64,000 bases of DNA from an uncultured Tropicimonas sp. (GCA_947495685.1 CANLZY010000016.1:79061-143060); one strand, 5' to 3'. Numbered from the stretch's first letter, positions 46,429-56,064 are shown. Notes: generated by a model not told the origin, from the sequence alone. A program made the numbers and translations.

Positions 46429-47469
46429 TCAGGTCTGAAAATCGGTGATGATGGCGACGCCGGGCGCGGCGGGACCGTCAAAGGCGGAAAGTTCGGTGGA
46501 CGCATCCGACAGGCGGACACGACGAGATATCAGCGGCGACAGGTCCAGCCCGGTCGCCTCGATCAGGCTGAGCAGGCTGGGATAACGCCAGGCGGGCATT
46601 CCACGGGTGCCGAAAACGGCCAGTTGCCCCGAATAGACCGCATCCATCGGGATCGGCATGGTCATATGTTCGCCCGCGGGCATGCCGACCTGCACCATGC
46701 GGCCCATTTTGGCCAGCGACTTCAGCGCCGGAACCGTGGTGTCGGCAATGCCAAGCGCCTCGATGGCAACGTCGGCGCCACCGCCGGTGATCTCGCGCAC
46801 GGCTTCGACAGGGTCGGTCAATGCGGCGTTGACCACCGCATGGGCCCCGTGGGCCAGGGCGTGGTCCAGTTTTTCCGGCACCACGTCGACGACAACGACC
46901 CTGGCGCCAAGCGCCCGACCCAACATCATCGCCGACAAGCCGATTCCGCCGCCGCCAAAGATCGCCAGCCACTCGCCCGGTGCCAACGCCGCCCGACCGG
47001 TCAGCGCGTGCCAGGCCGTCGTCACCCGGCAGCCCATGGCCGCTGCCAGCGCCGGGTCCATCCAGGGCGGCAAGGCGGTCAGGTTGGTGTCGGCAAAGGG
47101 CACGGCGATCCGCTCGGCATATGCCCCGGCACAGGTGAAGCCCGGCAACGCCTGATCGGGGCAGATGGTCTGACGGCCGCTGGAGCACGCCGGACAACTG
47201 CCACAGGCCAGGATGAACGGCGCGATCACCCGGTCGCCAATCGCCCACTGGCGCACGCCCTCGCCCACCGCAACGACCTCGCCGCAATACTCGTGACCCA
47301 ACGTATGGGGCAGATCGACCGGATCGGCCCCGGTCCAGGCATGCCAGTCCGACCGGCAGACTCCGCAGGCCAGCACCCGCAGCACGACACCGCCAGCCGG
47401 CGCCACCGGCTCCGGCAAGTCGCGGATCTCCAGCGGGGCGCGAAACTCTGTCAGGACGGCGGCTCTCAC
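46429..47469 (-). CDS. Zinc-dependent alcohol dehydrogenase (MDR family)
   Basis: A 346-residue medium-chain dehydrogenase. Catalytic zinc ligands are in CGVCRSDWH and GHEYCG, structural-zinc cysteines in [15 protein letters not shown], and the NAD(P) fold in [13 protein letters not shown]. It starts with a GTG at 47469 that overlaps the preceding stop (GTGA), so it is coupled to the DUF3592 gene. It sits inside a purine operon without an obvious metabolic link. Substrate unknown. Confidence 0.9.
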   Translation of the reverse strand: MRAAVLTEFRAPLEIRDLPEPVAPAGGVVLRVLACGVCRSDWHAWTGADPVDLPHTLGHEYCGEVVAVGEGVRQWAIGDRVIAPFILACGSCPACSSGRQTICPDQALPGFTCAGAYAERIAVPFADTNLTALPPWMDPALAAAMGCRVTTAWHALTGRAALAPGEWLAIFGGGGIGLSAMMLGRALGARVVVVDVVPEKLDHALAHGAHAVVNAALTDPVEAVREITGGGADVAIEALGIADTTVPALKSLAKMGRMVQVGMPAGEHMTMPIPMDAVYSGQLAVFGTRGMPAWRYPSLLSLIEATGLDLSPLISRRVRLSDASTELSAFDGPAAPGVAIITDFQT

Positions 47470-47975
47470 GTGCGGGGCGCTCCTGCGATTGTCATCTGCC
47501 CGCGCCAGCGGCGCACCAGCAGGGTGATCCATGTCGCAGGCAGCGTCAGCACCAGTCCAAGCGCACCAACGATCAGCCCCGGCAGCCAGTTGTGCCACCC
47601 CGGCAGAACCACGTTGCCCTTGTGACCCTTGAAGTAGCGGATTTCGTGCAGTGACCCGATGGCGAAATCGAAATCGGGCGAAGACATGCCGCTGCTGGCC
47701 CGGGTGATCGTGCCATCGGTCCATTCATACGCAAAGACCGGTCCGTAGTTGGTCACGTCCTTGTCGAAAATTGTCTCGCCCTCCCAGGCATGGACCTGCA
47801 CCACTTCGGCCTGTGTCGGGAGCGTCGCAAGGTGCCGGTAGGCTTCGATGACCAGCATCGCCGTTCCCGCACCGGTCATGAGCCCCGGCAGCACCCAGAT
47901 CAGCACCCACAGCCGCCAGCTGACCTCCCGCGTTCCGTCGGCACGTGTTCGCCACAGGAAGGGCCGGGACGCCAT
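47466..47975 (-). CDS. DUF3592 membrane protein
   Basis: A 169-residue protein with two membrane spans (about residues 22-45 and 128-155) flanking an extracytoplasmic beta-rich domain, the DUF3592 arrangement. It begins 7 bp after purS and ends overlapping the dehydrogenase. Function unknown. Confidence 0.75.
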   Translation of the reverse strand: MASRPFLWRTRADGTREVSWRLWVLIWVLPGLMTGAGTAMLVIEAYRHLATLPTQAEVVQVHAWEGETIFDKDVTNYGPVFAYEWTDGTITRASSGMSSPDFDFAIGSLHEIRYFKGHKGNVVLPGWHNWLPGLIVGALGLVLTLPATWITLLVRRWRGQMTIAGAPRT

Positions 47976-47982
47976 CGCCGGG

Positions 47983-48222
47983 TCAGCCGATCTGGACGCT
48001 GTAGCTTTCGATGACGGTGTTCGCCAAAAGCTTTTCGCACATCTCGGTCACCGTCGTCTCGGCCGTGGCGGCGTCGGTCTCGGCCAGGTCCAGCTCGATC
48101 ACCTTGCCCTGGCGCACGGCGTCCACACCGTCGAATCCAAGGGCGCCAAGGGCGGTTTTCACGGCTTCGCCCTGCGGGTCCAGGACACCGGTCTTCAGCA
48201 TGACGTGAACTGTGGCTTTCAT
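47983..48222 (-). CDS. purS: Phosphoribosylformylglycinamidine synthase, PurS subunit
   Basis: A 79-residue subunit that bridges PurQ and the small-type PurL. Typical features are KATVHVMLKTGVLDPQGEAV at the start and MCEKLLANTVIESYSVQIG at the end. It starts 74 bp after purC. purL is not in this window. Confidence 0.94.
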   Translation of the reverse strand: MKATVHVMLKTGVLDPQGEAVKTALGALGFDGVDAVRQGKVIELDLAETDAATAETTVTEMCEKLLANTVIESYSVQIG

Positions 48223-48296
48223 CTCTGCGCGTCCTTTCGGATGGCCCCTTCCGGAGGGCCGGGTCGTGACCTGCGCCCCATCCGGGGCGCAGCGGT

Positions 48297-49058
48297 TCAG
48301 TTGATCAGGGTCGGCTTGCCCAGGGGTGCCGAATTGGTCGGCAAAACGCCCAGGCGGCGGGCGACCTCGGTATAGGCATCGGCCAGGTTTCCAAGATCGC
48401 GACGGAACACATCCTTGTCGAGTTTCTGGCCGGTTTCCATGTCCCACAGGCGGCAGGAATCGGGGCTGATCTCGTCGGCAACCACGAGGCGCATGAAGTC
48501 GCCATCCCAGATCCGTCCGATCTCGATCTTGAAGTCGACCAGCTTGATTCCGACGCCCATCATGACGCCCGACATGAAGTCGTTCACACGCAGGGCCAGC
48601 GCGACCATGTCATCCATGTCCTGCTGGTTGGCCCAGCCAAAGGCAATGATGTGTTCTTCGGTGACCAACGGATCACCAAGCGCGTCGTCCTTGTAGTAGA
48701 ACTCGACGATCGGGCGCGGCAACGGCGTGCCTTCCTCGATGCCCAGACGCTTGGAGATGGAGCCGGCAGCGACGTTGCGCACGACAACTTCGAGCGGAAT
48801 TATCTCAACCGCACGAATGAGTTGCTCGCGCATGTTGATGCGCTTTATGAAGTGCGTGGGCACTCCGATATTGTTCAGGCCGTTCATGAAGTACTCGGAG
48901 AGCCGGTTGTTCAGAACACCCTTGCCCTCGATCACGTCCTTCTTTTCGGCATTGAAGGCGGTGGCGTCATCCTTGAAGTATTGCACGAGCGTTCCGGGCT
49001 CGGGACCTTCGTAGAGAATCTTGGCCTTGCCTTCGTAGACTTTCTTGCGACGTGCCAT
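48297..49058 (-). CDS. purC: SAICAR synthetase
   Basis: Phosphoribosylaminoimidazole-succinocarboxamide synthase, joining CAIR and aspartate; 253 aa. Motifs include [11 protein letters not shown] (ATP binding) near residue 8, [11 protein letters not shown] and [20 protein letters not shown]. It heads the purC-purS-DUF3592-adh-purQ run and has 192 bp of divergent upstream sequence shared with the next gene. Confidence 0.96.
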   Translation of the reverse strand: MARRKKVYEGKAKILYEGPEPGTLVQYFKDDATAFNAEKKDVIEGKGVLNNRLSEYFMNGLNNIGVPTHFIKRINMREQLIRAVEIIPLEVVVRNVAAGSISKRLGIEEGTPLPRPIVEFYYKDDALGDPLVTEEHIIAFGWANQQDMDDMVALALRVNDFMSGVMMGVGIKLVDFKIEIGRIWDGDFMRLVVADEISPDSCRLWDMETGQKLDKDVFRRDLGNLADAYTEVARRLGVLPTNSAPLGKPTLIN

Positions 49059-49250
49059 GGGATCCTTTCATCGGCCCATCCGGGGACGTCCCAGGGCCGG
49101 TTCCGTGCAGCCCTATACGGCATGGGCGGCTGTGTCGCAAGCAGCGCAGGTGGGCCAGCACCTGTTGACACTCCGCCGCCCCTGTCCGACGCTGAGCGCA
49201 GCCGCCAGCGCGCGGCGGGCCGCGGATCGGCCAGAAGGAGACGACCAGCC

Positions 49251-50381
49251 ATGACCGAGGATTTCGCCCTGATCGACTTTGCCCTGTCGGCACGGTCGCC
49301 AGCCGAGATTGCCGAAGCGCTCGGCCGCGTTCGCGCGTCGCAGGCCCGCCCGCGCGAGGACCAGCCCCCCACGCCCGAGGCAAACGGTGGCTTTCTGAGC
49401 CGACTTTTGCGGCGCGGCGGACCCAAGCGCAAAAAGGCTTCGCCTGTGGCCCCGCTGCTGATCCAGCCCACCGGGACGCTCGGCCCACCGCCGTTGACCC
49501 GGCTGCTGCTGGCCGACATGGGATATGGCGCCTCTGACAGCCCGGTTCGGCTGACCGCGCCGCTGGGCGTGGCCGGATTGACGCTGATCGAATTCCGGGA
49601 CGGCGACACCGGCGTGTCGTCGCTGTGCGAAGGCCTCAGCGAACAGTTGCGCGGGGACGAGGTATTCTATTTCCGCCATTCCGGCAGCCGCCATCCGGGC
49701 GCGCATTTTGCCTTTCACGTCTATCAGGATGGGCGGCTGACGCGCCGCGCCGAATCTTCCTGTGCCGAGGGGACCGCGCCCGAAGCGCCCTGGGACGGGA
49801 TCGATTCCGGCATGCCCCATCCGCTTGAGGCCGACAGCCTTCCGGCCCCCGGCACACCCAATTCCGAGATCATGACCCCGGTGCGCCAGGCGATCATACT
49901 CGAATCGCTCGGGATCGACCCCGATACGATTTTTGACGGCGGCGGCGAAAGCTCCGCTGCGTTGGTGATTCTCGAACTGTCGAGCGCCGCTGGAGGCCTG
50001 CCGCTGAGCGACGCCCGCGCCGAGGTCGAGCGGGCCCGCCAAAAGACGGCCCAGGCCCCGGTGCCGATCAATGCACCCGAGACGCCGCACGGCGTACCCA
50101 TCAACGACACCCTCGCCCAACCGGAAGCCCCGTCGACCTGGGAAGAAGAGGTGACAGCGTTGCTGGTGTCTGCGGTGGAATCAGCGCTGCCCCCCGACGA
50201 GCAGGTCGCCTGGCTTGACGGGCTGACCGGCATGTTGGTGTCTGGCGATATCGATGCTGCGTTGCAGGAAGCCGGAGCAATGATCCTGGCCGGAAACCGT
50301 TCGGCAGCCGAGAAGGAGGCAGCCTTGCACAGGCTCGGTCATTTGTTCGGTCAGGAGGACGAGGGCGGCGGGTCGCACTAG
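49251..50381 (+). CDS. Uncharacterised protein
   Basis: A 376-residue protein I do not recognise. Residues about 45-65 are basic (FLSRLLRRGGPKRKK). A central region (90-190) contains FRDGDTGVSSLCEGLSEQLR and GAHFAFHVYQDGRLTRR. The C-terminal 100 residues are acidic and helical. No signal peptide or membrane span is evident. The ATG at 49251 has AAGGAG upstream; the longer open frame overlaps purC on the other strand and is not supported. It is divergent from purC. Confidence 0.7.
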   Translation: MTEDFALIDFALSARSPAEIAEALGRVRASQARPREDQPPTPEANGGFLSRLLRRGGPKRKKASPVAPLLIQPTGTLGPPPLTRLLLADMGYGASDSPVRLTAPLGVAGLTLIEFRDGDTGVSSLCEGLSEQLRGDEVFYFRHSGSRHPGAHFAFHVYQDGRLTRRAESSCAEGTAPEAPWDGIDSGMPHPLEADSLPAPGTPNSEIMTPVRQAIILESLGIDPDTIFDGGGESSAALVILELSSAAGGLPLSDARAEVERARQKTAQAPVPINAPETPHGVPINDTLAQPEAPSTWEEEVTALLVSAVESALPPDEQVAWLDGLTGMLVSGDIDAALQEAGAMILAGNRSAAEKEAALHRLGHLFGQEDEGGGSH

Positions 50382-50445
50382 GCAAGATCGTGTCGCTCAC
50401 ATACATTGGAAATGAAACAGTATTGCGTGAGGGGAGATCGCAAAT

Positions 50446-50775
50446 ATGACCGTATTCGACGACCGGGAAGCCGCCTACGAAACGGGGTTTGTCCATGAAG
50501 CCGAACTGGAATTCATGGCGCAGGCGTCGCGGAACAAGCACGTGGCCTTCTGGGCCGCTGCGCTGATGGGCCAGACAGCCGAGCAGGCTGTGCGCTATGC
50601 AAAGGACATCATCCGTACAGATCTGGAAGCCCCGGGGCACGAAGTCGTGGTGACCAAGCTGAAGGCGGATCTGGGGGATCTTGCGACAGAAGAGAAGATT
50701 CGCGAGAAGATGGCCGAATTCCTGGCCGAGGCCCGCGAAAGGGCCAGAACCGGCCAGCTGGGCACGATGCTCTGA
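50446..50775 (+). CDS. DUF1476 / F1-ATPase zeta-subunit-like protein
   Basis: A 109-residue helical protein of the DUF1476 family, whose Paracoccus member (zeta) inhibits ATP hydrolysis by the F1FO-ATPase. Recognisable features are the start MTVFDDREAAYE and the ELEFMAQASRNKHVAFWAAALMG helix region. The N-terminal inhibitory segment resembles that of zeta, but this copy is divergent enough that it may be a paralogue. No ATP synthase gene is nearby. The start has GAGGGGAGATCGCAAAT upstream. Confidence 0.85.
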   Translation: MTVFDDREAAYETGFVHEAELEFMAQASRNKHVAFWAAALMGQTAEQAVRYAKDIIRTDLEAPGHEVVVTKLKADLGDLATEEKIREKMAEFLAEARERARTGQLGTML

Positions 50776-50807
50776 GCTGACCTCAGGATCAGCACACACA
50801 GGATAGC

Positions 50808-50839
50808 GGCGCGCCCCATTGGTGGCGCGCCTTTCTTTT
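50808..50839 (+). terminator. Terminator of the zeta-like gene
   Basis: GGCGCGCC (50808-50815) pairs with GGCGCGCC (50824-50831) and is followed by TTTCTTTT. It is 32 bp after the stop codon. Confidence 0.82.
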
Positions 50840-50966
50840 GCCCACCGCCCCCTGTCTGCCTCATGATCATCATGACTGCATATCATTTGCACCCGGACGC
50901 AGGTCGTGACATCAGCAACCACGGGGCGGCAATGGGTGCGGCCCAGGTGACGACGGACATTCTGCA

Positions 50967-51977
50967 ATGAGCGATGTGCTTTCCCGGCTTCTGAACGAAC
51001 GCGACTGGCTGATGGCTGACGGGGCCACCGGAACAACGCTGTTCAACATGGGGCTGCAGGCGGGCGATTCTCCGGAACTGTGGAATGCCGACCAACCCGA
51101 CAAGATCCGGGCACTGTACCAGGGTGCCGTGGACGCGGGCAGCGACATCTTCCTGTGCAATACCTTCGGCGGCACCGCTGCACGGCTGAAGCTGCACGAC
51201 GCCGCCCACCGGGTGCGTGAATTGAACCGGCTTGGCGCGGCACTTGGCCGAGAAGTGGCAGATGCCGCAGACCGAACCGTGGTGGTTGCCGCCTCGATGG
51301 GCCCGACGGGCGAGATCATGGCACCGATGGGCAACCTGACCCACGAGATCGCGGTCGAGATGTTCCACGAGCAGGCCGAGGGCCTGAAAGAGGGCGGCGC
51401 CGACGTGATCTGGGTCGAGACGATCTCGGCCCCCGAAGAATACCGGGCCGCCGCCGAAGCCTGCAAGCTGGCCGGCATGCCCTGGGTCGGCACGATGAGC
51501 TTTGACACCGCCGGGCGCACCATGATGGGCGTGACCTCGGCCGACATGGTGACGATGGTCGGCAAGCTGGATCATCCGCCGCTGGCCTTTGGCGCCAACT
51601 GCGGCGTCGGATCCTCTGATCTGTTGCGCACCGTTCTGGGCTTCACCGCGCTGGCGCCGGAGATCCCAGTGGTGGCCAAGGGCAACGCGGGCATTCCGAA
51701 ATATGTCGAAGGACATATTCACTATGACGGGACGCCCGAACTGATGGCGGAATATGCCTGCATGGCGCGGGATTCCGGTGCCCGGATCATCGGCGGCTGT
51801 TGTGGAACCACGACCGAACACCTGAAAGCCATGCGCGCCGCGCTGGAAACCCACCCCGCCGGGCCGCGCCCGACGCTGGAGGCCATCGCCGAAACGCTTG
51901 GCGGCTTTTCCTCGGCCAGCGATGGCACGGACGGAAATGGCCCAGAGGCCCGAACCCGTCGCCGCAGACGCAGCTGA
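50967..51977 (+). CDS. Homocysteine S-methyltransferase family protein (betaine-homocysteine methyltransferase-like)
   Basis: A 336-residue zinc methyltransferase with the homocysteine-binding barrel: LMADGATGTTLF at the start, CNTFGGTAARLKLH, then ANCGVGSSDLL and the zinc cysteines GGCCGTTTEHLK. Members are often labelled Bmt/BHMT. With a corrinoid-binding protein encoded 1.3 kb downstream, it more probably acts as the homocysteine-binding part of a split methionine synthase. The C-terminus ends in a basic RTRRRRRS tail. I saw no SAM riboswitch in the 190-bp upstream gap. Confidence 0.88.
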   Translation: MSDVLSRLLNERDWLMADGATGTTLFNMGLQAGDSPELWNADQPDKIRALYQGAVDAGSDIFLCNTFGGTAARLKLHDAAHRVRELNRLGAALGREVADAADRTVVVAASMGPTGEIMAPMGNLTHEIAVEMFHEQAEGLKEGGADVIWVETISAPEEYRAAAEACKLAGMPWVGTMSFDTAGRTMMGVTSADMVTMVGKLDHPPLAFGANCGVGSSDLLRTVLGFTALAPEIPVVAKGNAGIPKYVEGHIHYDGTPELMAEYACMARDSGARIIGGCCGTTTEHLKAMRAALETHPAGPRPTLEAIAETLGGFSSASDGTDGNGPEARTRRRRRS

Positions 51978-52043
51978 CCCCCGGCGGTTCAACCGACACC
52001 ATCGGTCCGGACCGGGTGTTTCGGCGCAAAAGAAACCCGATTT

Positions 52044-53135
52044 TCAGAACAGGGACAGTTGGTCGCCTTCGCCGGGCGGCACACAAAACAGGTCCGTGCG
52101 CAACGCCGGTGGCGTTCGCCCCATACCAAGACGTTTGAGAGAAAGATGAAACCTCTGGTGCAGCATCGTGGCATAGATTCCCCGTCCGGTCATGCGTTGG
52201 CCCCAGGTGGCGTCGTAGTCGGCGCCGCCGTGGGTTTCGCGGATCCGGGCCATGACTCGCGCGGCGCGGTCCGGGCGGGCCTCTCTCAGCCATTCCCGGA
52301 ACAGCCCGGAGACCTCCAACGGCAGGCGCAGCAGGATCATTGTCGCATGCATTGCACCGGCGTCGTGGGCGGCGGAGAGGATCGCCTCGATCTCGTGATC
52401 GGTGAGACCGGGAATGACCGGCGCCACCGAAACCATGACCGGACAGCCGGCGCCGGCCAGCTTTTCCAGCGTACGCAGGCGGCGGGCGGGCGACGGCACG
52501 CGTGGTTCCATCGACCGGGCCAGGTTTGCATCCAGGGTTGTGATCGACACCGAGACACGCGCGAGATCGGCCTGCCCCATCTCTCCCAGAATATCGGCAT
52601 CACGTTCGACCAGCGTGCCCTTGGTGACGACGGTCAACGGGTGACGAAACGCCTGCAACACCTCCAGGCACCCACGGGTGAGGCCGCGATCCCGCTCGAT
52701 CGGCTGGTATGGGTCCGTGTTGGTTCCGAAGGCGATCGGCGCGGGACGGTACCGGCGCGCCGACAATTCGCGCCGAAGCGCGTCGGCGGCCGTGGTTTTG
52801 GCGGTCAGCCGGGTTTCGAAATCCAGCCCCGCCGACAGGCCCAGAAAGGCGTGACTGGGGCGAGCAAAGCAATAGATGCAGCCGTGTTCGCAGCCCCGAT
52901 AGGGATTGATCGACCGGTCGAACCCGATGTCGGGCGACCGATTGCGGGTGATGATCTTGCCCGGAACTTCCTCGGAAACCTCTGTCCGCAGCGGCGGCAG
53001 CGCGTCGTCATCCCCTTCCCAGCCGTCCTGAACGGCTTCTCGGGTATGAGGCTCGAACCGGCCCGGCCGGTTGGAAACCGCCGCACGGCCCCGTCGACGG
53101 GCCTTTGGCACATGAGTGGGATCATGATCCTGCAT
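52044..53135 (-). CDS. PA0069-family radical SAM protein
   Basis: A 363-residue radical SAM enzyme of unknown substrate. The cluster motif is NPYRGCEHGCIYCFARP (C-x3-C-x2-C), followed by family-typical IAFGTNTDPYQPIER and SVSITTLDANLARSMEPR. It faces the methyltransferase gene convergently and is divergent from the corrinoid-protein gene. Its position between two methionine-synthesis components may be meaningful or accidental. Confidence 0.88.
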   Translation of the reverse strand: MQDHDPTHVPKARRRGRAAVSNRPGRFEPHTREAVQDGWEGDDDALPPLRTEVSEEVPGKIITRNRSPDIGFDRSINPYRGCEHGCIYCFARPSHAFLGLSAGLDFETRLTAKTTAADALRRELSARRYRPAPIAFGTNTDPYQPIERDRGLTRGCLEVLQAFRHPLTVVTKGTLVERDADILGEMGQADLARVSVSITTLDANLARSMEPRVPSPARRLRTLEKLAGAGCPVMVSVAPVIPGLTDHEIEAILSAAHDAGAMHATMILLRLPLEVSGLFREWLREARPDRAARVMARIRETHGGADYDATWGQRMTGRGIYATMLHQRFHLSLKRLGMGRTPPALRTDLFCVPPGEGDQLSLF

Positions 53136-53310
53136 GGCGCCAGACTAGAACATAAAGAGAACATTTTGCAAGCAGGCCGACCGGCATTTTGCTGGCAGCG
53201 TCGGTTGTGGCATTGCGTATGTCGCAATCGGTCGCGTCCCGCCCACCGCTTGCGTGGAAACGTATTCGAAAGCCCCGCGGTCCTTGAGCCGCCCTTCCCG
53301 GAGTCCTGAC

Positions 53311-54015
53311 ATGTCCGACCAAGAAGACGACATCATCCTGTCCGAACTGGAGACAGCCGAGCTTGTCCTGCAAATGCATGACGATCTCTATGACGGTCTC
53401 AAGGAAGAAATCGAAGAGGCTGTGAACATCCTGCTGGAGCGCGGCTGGGAGCCCTACCAGGTTTTGACCGAGGCCCTGGTGGCAGGCATGACCATCGTGG
53501 GCAACGATTTCCGCGATGGCATCCTGTTCGTGCCCGAAGTGCTGCTGGCCGCCAACGCGATGAAGGGCGGCATGTTCATCCTGAAGCCGCTGCTGGTCGC
53601 GACAGGCGCGCCACGGATGGGCAAGATGGTGATCGGCACGGTGAAAGGTGACATCCACGACATTGGCAAGAACCTCGTGTCGATGATGATGGAGGGCGCC
53701 GGCTTTGAGGTGGTCGACCTGGGGATCAACAACCCCGTCGAGAACTACCTGGAAGCCGCCGTCAAGGAAGAGGCGGACATCATCGGCATGTCGGCGTTGC
53801 TGACGACCACCATGCCTTACATGAAGGTCGTGATCGACACGATGATCGCCAAGGGAATTCGCGATGATTACATCGTGCTGGTCGGAGGCGCGCCGCTGAA
53901 CGAGGAGTTCGGTCGGGCCATTGGCGCCGACGCCTATTGCCGGGATGCCGCTGTGGCGGTCGAAACCGCCAAGGACTTCATTTCCCGCAAGCACAACCAG
54001 CTGGCGGCTGGCTGA
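53311..54015 (+). CDS. Corrinoid (B12)-binding methyltransferase protein
   Basis: A 234-residue protein with the MetH cap-plus-cobalamin modules. The four-helix cap covers about residues 20-100. The cobalamin domain has the base-off motif GDIHDIGKN (DxHxxG), then GMSALLTTTM and VLVGGAPL. It is similar to MtbC/MttC and to the B12 segment of MetH. It likely carries the methyl group to homocysteine with the upstream methyltransferase. The start at 53311 is preceded by CCCGGAGTCCTGAC; an in-frame ATG at 53254 lacks such a site. Confidence 0.9.
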   Translation: MSDQEDDIILSELETAELVLQMHDDLYDGLKEEIEEAVNILLERGWEPYQVLTEALVAGMTIVGNDFRDGILFVPEVLLAANAMKGGMFILKPLLVATGAPRMGKMVIGTVKGDIHDIGKNLVSMMMEGAGFEVVDLGINNPVENYLEAAVKEEADIIGMSALLTTTMPYMKVVIDTMIAKGIRDDYIVLVGGAPLNEEFGRAIGADAYCRDAAVAVETAKDFISRKHNQLAAG

Positions 54016-54133
54016 GACCTGCCCGCCCTGACACGCCGGGGCCTTCGCACCCAGCGATGTTTCCTGTTGTGTCGCCCGCTCGGAAACCTATGGTTCGGGC
54101 GTCTCGACAGGAGACCTTGCCCGGAGGAACTCC

Positions 54134-54781
54134 ATGACACCGGATGACGACATTCTGACGGTCGACGGGTTGACCGCTGGGGCTGACAACGCGGCGAAGG
54201 TGCTGATCCTTGGCTGTGGCGCCATTGCGCGCGAAATCCTCGCGTTGAAGGCGGCAAATGGGTGGGACCACGTAGCGCTGACCTGCCTGCCGGCGATCCT
54301 TCACAACCACCCCGAAAAGATCGCCGGGGCGGTCGAGGACGCGATCCTGAAACATCGCTCTGATTTCGACACGATTTTTGTCGCCTATGCCGATTGCGGC
54401 ACTGGCGGCCAGTTGCAGGAGGTCTGCGACCGCTACGGGGTCGAGATGATCGCCGGGCCGCATTGCTACAGCTTTTTCGAGGGGACCGAGGCATTTGCCG
54501 AGAAGGCCGCCGACGAATTCTCGACGTTCTACCTGACCGACTTCCTGGTGCGGCAGTTCGATGCCTTCGTCTGGAAACCGCTGGGGCTGGACCGGTATCC
54601 GGAGCTTCGAGACACCTATTTCGCCCATTACACGACACTGGTGCATCAAGTGCAGGTGGACGACCCCATGTTGACCGCCAAGGCCCAGGAATGCGCGGCA
54701 CGGCTGGGGCTGACCTATGAGCGGCGTTTCACCGGCTACGGCGACCTGGAGACATCCCTGCGAGCGGTGGCGCAGGGATGA
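54134..54781 (+). CDS. DUF1638 protein
   Basis: A 215-residue protein of unknown function in the DUF1638 family, which in other genomes accompanies corrinoid methyltransferase genes. Conserved-looking segments are LILGCGAIAREIL, CLPAILHNHPEKI, YADCGTGGQL and GPHCYSFFEG; cysteines and histidines could bind metal or substrate. It follows the corrinoid protein by 118 bp on the same strand, with CCGGAGGAACTCC before the ATG. Confidence 0.85.
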   Translation: MTPDDDILTVDGLTAGADNAAKVLILGCGAIAREILALKAANGWDHVALTCLPAILHNHPEKIAGAVEDAILKHRSDFDTIFVAYADCGTGGQLQEVCDRYGVEMIAGPHCYSFFEGTEAFAEKAADEFSTFYLTDFLVRQFDAFVWKPLGLDRYPELRDTYFAHYTTLVHQVQVDDPMLTAKAQECAARLGLTYERRFTGYGDLETSLRAVAQG

Positions 54782-54922
54782 ACAGGCAGCACCACGGGGG
54801 CCATCGGAACGCCCCTGTGGTCGATGCAAGGCTGTCGTGCAAGGCCATGCCAAAAATCGCATCAACGGACCCCACAGGTTGCCTGCAGCCGCCGTGCCGA
54901 GCACGCGGCATGTCCATTGCGA

Positions 54923-55348
54923 TCAGGCTGCGGCGCGTTCCGACAGCATGCGAATGCGCTCGACCATGGCCCGCACGCCGTTGGAGCGCTGCGAGGACAG
55001 GTGCTCGTTCAGGCCCAGCCGCGCCAGCTCTGCCGGGGCATCGACTGCCAGCACCTGGGTGACATCCAGCCCGGAATAGAGGGCGTGAAGCACCGCGATC
55101 AATCCTCGCACGATCATCGCGTCACTTTCGCCCCGGAAGGTGAACACCGCCTGCGGCCCCTGCCCTTCGATTTCCGGCACCAGCCAGACCTGGCTTGCAC
55201 AGCCATCGACCCTTGTGGCGGGAACTCGCAGCGACTCGTCCAGCGGCGGCATCGCCTTGCCCATGTCGATCACATGTCGGTACCGGTCTTCCCAGTCCTC
55301 CAGAAACTCGAAGGTCTCGACGATTTCCTCAAAGGCTTGCTGTGCCAT
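54923..55348 (-). CDS. sufE: SufE-like sulfur acceptor
   Basis: A 141-residue SufE-family protein that accepts persulfide sulfur from a cysteine desulfurase. The acceptor cysteine is in RVDGCASQVWLV, and the helical C-terminus contains LGLNEHLSSQRSNGVRAM. The start at 55348 has GGAG six bases upstream; an earlier in-frame ATG at 55369 has none. It is encoded alone, away from a suf operon. Confidence 0.92.
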   Translation of the reverse strand: MAQQAFEEIVETFEFLEDWEDRYRHVIDMGKAMPPLDESLRVPATRVDGCASQVWLVPEIEGQGPQAVFTFRGESDAMIVRGLIAVLHALYSGLDVTQVLAVDAPAELARLGLNEHLSSQRSNGVRAMVERIRMLSERAAA

Positions 55349-55489
55349 GAAACGCTCCGTTGCTGACATATCTATCTATGGCGACCGGCGCCCGGGGTCC
55401 AGCGAAAGCCATGTCGTGTTCCACAGGGTTTCCAATTGCCGCGCTATTCGCTAATCCGAAGGCCAGACATGGGACGACGAGGACCAGAA

Positions 55490-55969
55490 ATGAAAGTGCA
55501 GATTGTTGCCGGCCTGCTGGCCATAGGTCTCTTGGCCGGATGTCAGTCCCGCTACAGCCCGAACAACTGGGGGTGGTTTGGCGGCAGCCAGTCGGAACCG
55601 ACCCTGGCGCCCAACGATGGCTACGCGCCCGACTATGACCGGCGCCCGCTGGTGCAGCAGGTCGTGTCGATGAGCGTGGATCAGGTGCCCGGCGGCGCCA
55701 TCGTGACCGCCGTGGGACTTCCTCCGACGCAGGGTTACTGGGAGGCCGACCTGGTTTCCACCTACGAGACCGAATCCGGCAAGCCTGCTCCCAAGGACGG
55801 GGTGATGCGGCTGGAGTTCCGGATCGTGCCACCGCGTGGACAAAAGCGAGTCAGCACGGCGATTTCACGGGAAGTGACCGCGGGCACCTTCCTCAGCGAC
55901 CAGGCCCTTGGCGCTGTCCGTACCATCACGGTGGTCGGGAGCGGCAACCAGCGGTCGTCCGGGCGCTAG
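55490..55969 (+). CDS. Predicted lipoprotein
   Basis: A 159-residue exported lipoprotein: signal MKVQIVAGLLAIGLLAGCQS with lipobox LLAGC (cysteine 17). The mature part is probably beta-rich (VSMSVDQVPGGAIVTAVG; MRLEFRIVPPRG) with no family I recognise. The start at 55490 has GAGGA upstream and coincides with the signal peptide. It is convergent with rnd. Confidence 0.8.
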   Translation: MKVQIVAGLLAIGLLAGCQSRYSPNNWGWFGGSQSEPTLAPNDGYAPDYDRRPLVQQVVSMSVDQVPGGAIVTAVGLPPTQGYWEADLVSTYETESGKPAPKDGVMRLEFRIVPPRGQKRVSTAISREVTAGTFLSDQALGAVRTITVVGSGNQRSSGR

Positions 55970-56064
55970 ACCGGCCATCGGCGCCAGCAGGCTCGCAACC
56001 TGCTGCCAAAGGACCAAGGCGACAGTCCAGGCGGCAACTGCTGCCCGGACCGGTGCCAAAGGTA

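Noticed and set aside
50840..50966. Possible SAM-type riboswitch before the homocysteine methyltransferase
   Set aside because: I looked for SAM-I, SAM-II and SAH-like core motifs and saw none; only a terminator of the preceding gene is clear.
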